The position numbers and the translations under genes were made by a program. Below, one piece after another: positions 59,380-64,000 of a DNA stretch of 64,000 nt. The notes beneath the pieces are model-generated. The model had not been told where the DNA came from and ran no database searches. It saw only the letters and a program-made list of their open reading frames with translations. This DNA comes from Tolypeutes matacus (lineage: Eukaryota; Chordata; Mammalia; Cingulata; Chlamyphoridae). Position 1 is the first letter of the stretch. The number at the start of each line of letters is the position of its first letter. The DNA is taken from contig JAKSZT010054334.1 of NCBI GenBank assembly GCA_026826555.1, positions 37,078,788 through 37,142,787 on the forward strand, given 5' to 3'.

Positions 59380-60067
59380 CCATTGATTATACACTTTGGA
59401 TAGATCATAAGATATGTGACTAAATAGCAATAAAACTGCTTAATACACAAATAAATAATTGTGCAAGAATAGCTAGAAATAGCAACTATGTAGAGCAGTA
59501 GAAGCAGAGAGATTGAAAGGTTAGGAATTTTCTTGTTTGTTTGTCTGTTTTTTTGTTTATTATTATTATTATTGAAATAATGAAAATGCTTTAATAATGA
59601 TTGAGGTGATGAACACACAACTATGTGATTATGCCAAATACCATTTATTGTACAATTTAGATAAATTGTATGCTTTATTAATATGCATCAATGAAATCAA
59701 TAAACTCAAAAAAAGGGTAAAAAGATGTAACATGAGACTGTATAACATAGTGAAACCTCATGTAAAATATGAATATGGGTGATATTGCATGTATAAAACT
59801 GTTTTTATGAAATATAAATACAAATAAACAAGAGAGAAGTAAACAGAATAGCAACTATGAATGGCAGGGGAAGCATAGAGAGATTTGAGAGGTGATGAAT
59901 TTTTTGTTTGTTTTTTATTATTATTATTCCATTATTGGAATTATTATTATTGATTGAAGTGATGAATGTACAACTATGTGATTATACCGAATACCACTGA
60001 TTGTACATTTTGGGTGGATTTATGCTTTATTAATATGTATCAATAAAAATTGATTTGTTAAAAAAAT
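59380..60067 (+). repeat. Tandem L1 3'-end modules in L1-D
   Basis: Three L1 3' termini in a row. The first (partial) ends near 59,445 with CAATAAAACTGC. The second is about 59,465-59,720, the third 59,835-60,067. 'agcaactatg' repeats at 59,481 and 59,850 (offset 369) and 'ctatgtgatt' at 59,621 and 59,974 (offset 353). Each has an ATT-rich run followed by a 'gtgatgaa..acaactatgtg' block and an AATAAA-like end. Confidence 0.7.
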
Positions 60068-60965
60068 AAACTATATTCCATATGTTCAAAAGAAGGGGAA
60101 AGAAAGCATGGATATTTTTTAAAAATACATGGGAGATACACATGAAACAGAGAAAAAAAGTTGAAAAAATGTTCAGCGCATAGTAAGTTGTGAGATAAAA
60201 TCATACAGTCTAATATTTCATTTACTCATATCCCAGAAGGAGAGAGGTGGAAACATAAAAATATATATATATGAAGAAATAATGGCTCTAAATTCTACAA
60301 ATTTGATGGATTCAAGAATCTCAAGGAACCCCAAGCACAAGAAAGATGAAGAAAACTATACCAACATTCATCATAATCAAATTGCTTAAAAATAGTGATA
60401 AAGAAAAGTTCTCAAAGCACCCAGCGGGGGGTGGGGGTGGGGGAGAACATTTATGTACAGAGAAACAAAGTTAAGGATGACTGTATACTTCTCATTAGAA
60501 ACAATACAATGCAAGCCAGAAGACAATGGAGCAACATTAAAGTACAGAAAGATAAATACTGTCAGGGTAGAATTCTGTACACAGCAAAAATATCTATCAA
60601 AAGCAAAAGTGAAATAAAGACTTTTTTAGATATTGAAAGTCACCAGCAAATCTGTACTATAAGAAATGCTAAAGAAGTTCTTCAAGTAGAAAGAATAATG
60701 TCAAATGGAAAGTAAAGAAAACATCAGAAATGGGAAATTTGTGGGTAAACATTTTTTCTTAGTTATCTAAAACAAGGCAGAAAAGAGGAAAGGGGGAACA
60801 AAGAACAGATGAGACAAATAGGGAAAAATAGCAAAATGGTATATTTAAACCAACCATATAAAAAAACCACATGAATTATATATGGTCTGAATACTTGAGT
60901 TAAAAGGTGAAGATGAAACCAACTTTAAATATACAGATGCAAATAGGTTAAAAGTAAACGAATGG
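60068..60965 (+). pseudogene. HAL1/L1M-type element, 3' part (ORF1-like remnant)
   Basis: Resumes after L1-D at the TSD. ORF1-type text runs to about 60,715: 'tatcccagaaggagagaggt' (PEGE block), 'atcataatcaaattgctta', and the open piece 60,395-60,715 with MQARRQW and GRILYTAKISIK, matching the C-terminal domain. A G-run interrupts it near 60,424. From 60,830 to 60,963 there is endonuclease-start text ending 'aaataggttaaaagtaaac'. L1-E then interrupts it. Confidence 0.6.
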
Positions 60966-62582
60966 GATGGCGTTAGTGTAAGAGGGCTCACACTGCAAGC
61001 TCCCAGAGCAAGGCGGATAGGGGACGGGGTCCTGCCCGGGGGTCTGTGCTGTGCACGCGTGGAGTGAGAGGCTTGTGACATCTATCTGCGCGGATCGGCG
61101 GTGTGGACCGAACGGTGGCGATTCGTGAGTTTTGACGCTGCTGGTGGAGGTTGGCACAGGCGGCTGAGCCCCGTGGTTAGGGAAAAAAAAAATAAAACGG
61201 CCATTTTGAGCCTCGGGCGGGGCAAAAAAGTTTTATTTTCTGGGGATCTGGCTGCCTGGCGCCCCTTGGACCTTGTGTGAATAGAGCAAATGAGCTAATC
61301 AGCACCCAGGGAACCGGAGGGGGGATTTTGGTCGGGCAACACAGATGATTTCCCTAGCCACCCAGGGATAAGACCCGGGCCACTGCGGAGCCAGGAGGAA
61401 GGGACACTTCCCAAAAAAGGGAGGGTTGGTTGGAAGACAGGGAAGGGTATTTTATATTTTTAGACATCGATCTGGCTGCCTGCACCGCCCCATAGCTATG
61501 GGGAGCAGATAAGCCGACCTGAAGCACCATTAGGCTGAGAGCAGACGCAAATCTGCACTCAAACTGATTTACTGAGCAGCCCGGTGACGCTGGAGCTCGG
61601 CGCCAGAAAGGGCGGAATCCGCCATCTTTAGCACTGCTCACTGACTAACATCAGAGTTTCAGCTAACCTAGGGAGTCCGGAAAGTGGGACGTGCTTGATT
61701 AATTTCCACGGGCCCAGCTAGGGTCCCTTCCATAAGGGGGTTGGTCTAGAGGAGGAATTATTTTGGGTCCTGCATTTGGCTAAAAAAAAAAAAAAGTGAG
61801 GTCACCTCAACAAATGAAAAATAAATTCTTTTTAATTTAGTTTCATAGCTAAAAGCTGCTTCAGGACCTGCATATAGAACCCTGTGGGGAAATTCATTGA
61901 TAAACACAAGTAGGCAGGAAGGATCCACGTGGACCCTAGGGGAATCATTGACCCCCCTTAGCTCTGTTTGACTGCTTGCCTGTGTGGATCTTTGGTTTCT
62001 CTCTGTTACTTTCTGGTCTATTGCTATTATTCCCGTTTTACTCCCCCCTTCCTTTTTCCTTCTTTTTTGTTTTTAAATAGGTCCTGCCAGCTGGTCGCTT
62101 ATTTGCTGGGCTTCTTATTCAGTAATTTCCCACTCGCTGTATATATTGATTCTGTATTACAAACTACCACTTATCCTTCCTGCATCTTTCTGCCTTCTGT
62201 TTTCTGTTGTGGCTCTTAGAGACAACATTTTTTCATAGGCCCACAACTTAAGGGTGTCAATTTCTATCCCAACTATTTTGTTTTCTTCTTCTTCTTTTTT
62301 CTTTCTTTCTTTTTTTTTTATTAGTATTAACTTTTTCCTTTCAGACCTTTCTCTACTATTTCTCTCCCTCCTCATAATTCTAGCCTTCTAAATCACTATA
62401 CATATATATATTCCTCCATTTGTAACCTTGTGCCTTCAAGGGAACATAGAAAGAAGCAAGGAAATAAAATAAAAAGAAAAACTGCCAAAGAGAAAACTTA
62501 ACTCACACGCAGAACCAACAGCTAAATAAAATTCTAGAGCATAGAGAAAAGCTAATCAACTGAACAAACCCATCAAGATAAT
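60966..62582 (+). promoter_or_regulatory. L1-E 5'UTR / internal promoter
   Basis: The first about 650 bases are GC- and CpG-rich (for example 61,010-61,140), unlike everything else in the window. The 5' terminal GATGGC resembles the YY1 site used by human L1 to position transcription. A pyrimidine tract follows at 62,030-62,400. An antisense frame of 95 codons (61,641-61,354) sits here (see findings). It is an L1 promoter region and not evidence of a host gene. Confidence 0.7.
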
Positions 62583-63563
62583 ATGATGACCAGAGGGCAA
62601 CAGAAAAATACAAATGACTCTGAGAAACTGGAAAACATGGACCAGTCCAGTGCGCAAAATAAAAACCAGGAAGCAATGCAGTACATCGAACAACTAATCA
62701 AAGCTATCCAAACAAATATCATGGACCAACTTAAAGAACTGAAGGAAGAGATTAAGGATATAAAGAAGACACTGGGAGAACATACTGAAGAAATAGCTAA
62801 CACACCTAAAAAGGTAATGGATATGATGGCGAACAAAGACACAAGTCAAGAAATGAAAACGACGTTGGACTCACATGGTAGCAGAATTGAACAGGCAGAG
62901 GAAAGAATTAGTGATATGGAAGACAATACAGTTGAAATCAAAGAGATTGTAGAAAAGATAGACAAAAAGATAGAAAAAATCCAGAACGGTCTAAGGGAAT
63001 TAACCGATAATGCAAGATGCACAAACATACACATTATGGGCATCCCAGAAGGAGAAGAGAAGGGAAAGGGAACAGAAGGAGTGTTGAAGGAAGTTATGGC
63101 TGAAAACTTCCCAACTCTATTGAGAGAGATGGATGTGCAGATCCAGGAAGCACAGTGCACCCCAAATAGTATAAATCCCAACAGGCCAACTCCAAGACAT
63201 ATACTTCTCAAATTGTCCAATGCTCAAGACAAAGAGAAAATACTCAAGGCAGCGAGAGAAAGGAGAACCATCACATACAAGGGAAGCACAATAAGATTAA
63301 GTGCTGATTTCTCAGCTGAAACCATGGAGGCAAGAAGACAGTGGTATGACATAGTCAAAAAACTAAAAGAAAAAAACTTCCAGGCACAAATTCTTTATCC
63401 AGCAAAATTGGCATTCAAAAATGATGGAGACTTCAAAATATTCACAGATAAACAGCAATTAAGAGAGTATGTAAGGAAGAAACCAGCACTTCAAGAAATA
63501 CTAAAGGAATCTCTACAAGATGAAAGGAAAAAACAAAGGAGAGAAAGTTGGAGGAGTGTTTAA
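62583..63563 (+). CDS. L1-E ORF1 protein (L1 ORF1p), 326 codons, uninterrupted
   Basis: An RNA-binding, trimer-forming chaperone needed in cis for L1 movement. Layout: N-terminal tail (1-30), coiled coil (about 31-140, with LKELKEEIKDIKKTLGEH at 50-67 and RIEQAEERISDMED at 101-114), RRM starting NIHIMGIPEGEE (148-159), C-terminal domain with RPTPRHILLKLSN (201-213), IRLSADFSAETMEARRQW (237-254), ILYPAKLAFK (270-279) and KIFTDKQQL (285-293). No stop or frameshift. The start at 62,583 has a Met-Met pair. ORF2 follows after 65 bases, a normal L1 spacing. The minus-strand 124- and 89-codon frames are shadows. Confidence 0.92.
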   Translation: MMTRGQQKNTNDSEKLENMDQSSAQNKNQEAMQYIEQLIKAIQTNIMDQLKELKEEIKDIKKTLGEHTEEIANTPKKVMDMMANKDTSQEMKTTLDSHGSRIEQAEERISDMEDNTVEIKEIVEKIDKKIEKIQNGLRELTDNARCTNIHIMGIPEGEEKGKGTEGVLKEVMAENFPTLLREMDVQIQEAQCTPNSINPNRPTPRHILLKLSNAQDKEKILKAARERRTITYKGSTIRLSADFSAETMEARRQWYDIVKKLKEKNFQAQILYPAKLAFKNDGDFKIFTDKQQLREYVRKKPALQEILKESLQDERKKQRRESWRSV

Positions 63564-63627
63564 AAACAACTGAAAACTCAAAAAGAGAAACAAAACAACA
63601 TATGACATACATTAACCGAAAGAAAAA

Positions 63628-64000
63628 ATGACTGAAGTAAGAAATTCGTTACGAGTAATAACACTGAATGTTAATGGAATAAATTCACCAATCAAAAGAC
63701 ACAGATTGGCAGAATGGATAAGAAAATATGATCCATCTATATGCTGTCTACAAGAAACCCACCTTCAGCCCAGGGATTCAAGGAGGCTGAAAGTGAATGG
63801 CTGGAAAACCATTTTACAAGCTAACAATAGCCAAAAAAGTGCCAGGAGTAGCTATTCTAATATCAGACAAAATAGACTTTAAATGCAAAACTATTGTAAG
63901 AGACAAAGATGGACACTACATATTAGTAAAAGGAGTAATCTCTCAAGAAGAGAGAACAATCATCAACATTTACGCACCTAATCGAGGTGCCTCAAAATAC
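63628..64000 (+). pseudogene. L1-E ORF2 start (endonuclease), frameshifted, cut by window end
   Basis: ORF2 encodes the endonuclease and RT. The visible N-terminus has TLNVNGINSP with the catalytic Asn at residue 14 and CCLQETHL with the catalytic Glu at residue 43, the same numbering as human L1. The first frame ends at 63,882, but homology moves to the next frame near 63,830, in an A-run (63,833-63,838). From there it reads PGVAILISDKIDFK and stays open to the window end (IINIYAPN). A one-base change in the A-run would explain it; it could be real or an assembly error. Confidence 0.85.

Larger units (their letters stand above)
56647..60067 (+). mobile_element. L1-D: LINE-1 deletion derivative, nested in HAL1/L1M
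   Basis: About 3.4 kb between 10-bp TSDs. It starts at a complete-looking 5' end (GGGGGATGGCAATG), followed by 5'UTR to about 57,420, a broken ORF1 (57,430-58,200), the first about 90 codons of ORF2 (58,330-58,590), unidentified AT-rich DNA (58,600-59,100), a DAS SINE (59,111-59,283), and tandem L1 3' ends ending with an A-run at 60,060-60,066. Nearly all of ORF2 is missing. Confidence 0.85.
60966..64000 (+). mobile_element. L1-E: youngest-looking LINE-1, runs off the window end
   Basis: A plus-strand L1 with a 5' end (GGATGGCG) set inside older L1M sequence, a 1.6-kb 5'UTR with a CpG-rich start, an uninterrupted ORF1, and ORF2 beginning 65 bases after ORF1. It differs in type from L1-A, C and D and matches L1-B in ORF1 and in its pyrimidine-rich 5'UTR. 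The 3' end is beyond the window. Confidence 0.9.

Noticed and set aside
60990..61640. CpG-rich stretch resembling a host CpG island promoter
   Set aside because: It is the 5'UTR of L1-E, directly upstream of its ORF1.
1..64000. CRISPR arrays, operons, phage or plasmid features
   Set aside because: The window is vertebrate repeat-rich DNA; no regularly spaced palindromic repeats or bacterial gene organisation were seen.

Overview
This window looks like a gene desert from a placental mammal, most likely a xenarthran (armadillo, sloth or anteater). The main clue is four tRNA-derived SINE copies (near 25.3-25.8, 31.4, 44.7 and 59.2 kb) that resemble the armadillo DAS-SINE family. The older repeats (L2, MIR, HAL1/L1M, MaLR and ERVL LTRs) are placental-wide. 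I see no host protein-coding gene, rRNA or CRISPR array. Every long reading frame with recognisable homology belongs to a LINE-1 (L1) or an ERVL remnant, or is a shadow of one.

Layout. 1-7.6 kb: AT-rich sequence with MaLR-type LTRs. 7.6-23.65 kb: three minus-strand L1s nearly end to end. L1-A (7,613-12,231) has a 9-bp target-site duplication (TSD) and an uninterrupted ORF1. A 435-bp solo LTR with a 5-bp TSD (12,269-12,703) follows. L1-B is 12,714-18,990. L1-C (19,459-23,650) has tandem modules in both UTRs. 25.06-27.91 kb: an odd composite bounded by a perfect 16-bp direct repeat, with an L1 3' end on one side and a reversed L1 5'UTR on the other, enclosing an old L2. 28.7-34 kb: short L1 3'UTR insertions, a MaLR-like LTR and a SINE fragment. 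34.9-37.1 kb: ERVL pol remnant (RNase H, integrase, dUTPase) and its 3' LTR. 37.2-55.4 kb: mostly unrecognised AT-rich DNA with scattered L1, L2, MIR, LTR and SINE copies. 55.7-64 kb: an old HAL1/L1M element split by L1-D (56,647-60,067, 10-bp TSD, itself holding a SINE) and by L1-E (about 60,966 to the window end). L1-E looks youngest: CpG-rich 5'UTR, an uninterrupted 326-codon ORF1, and an ORF2 that starts with intact endonuclease residues but shifts frame near 63,830.

How it fits together. L1 machinery explains most of the content: full L1s, 5'-truncated 3'UTR copies, 5'-inverted copies, SINEs mobilised in trans, and ORF2-deleted derivatives that keep ORF1. The observations I rate highest are the 25-28 kb composite (possibly a retrocopy of an L1 antisense-promoter transcript), an endonuclease deletion in L1-A whose upstream edge coincides with a potential splice donor, a reading frame shared by two L1 5'UTRs, and tandem modules in L1 3'UTRs. 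Family names are by pattern recognition and were not run against a repeat library.
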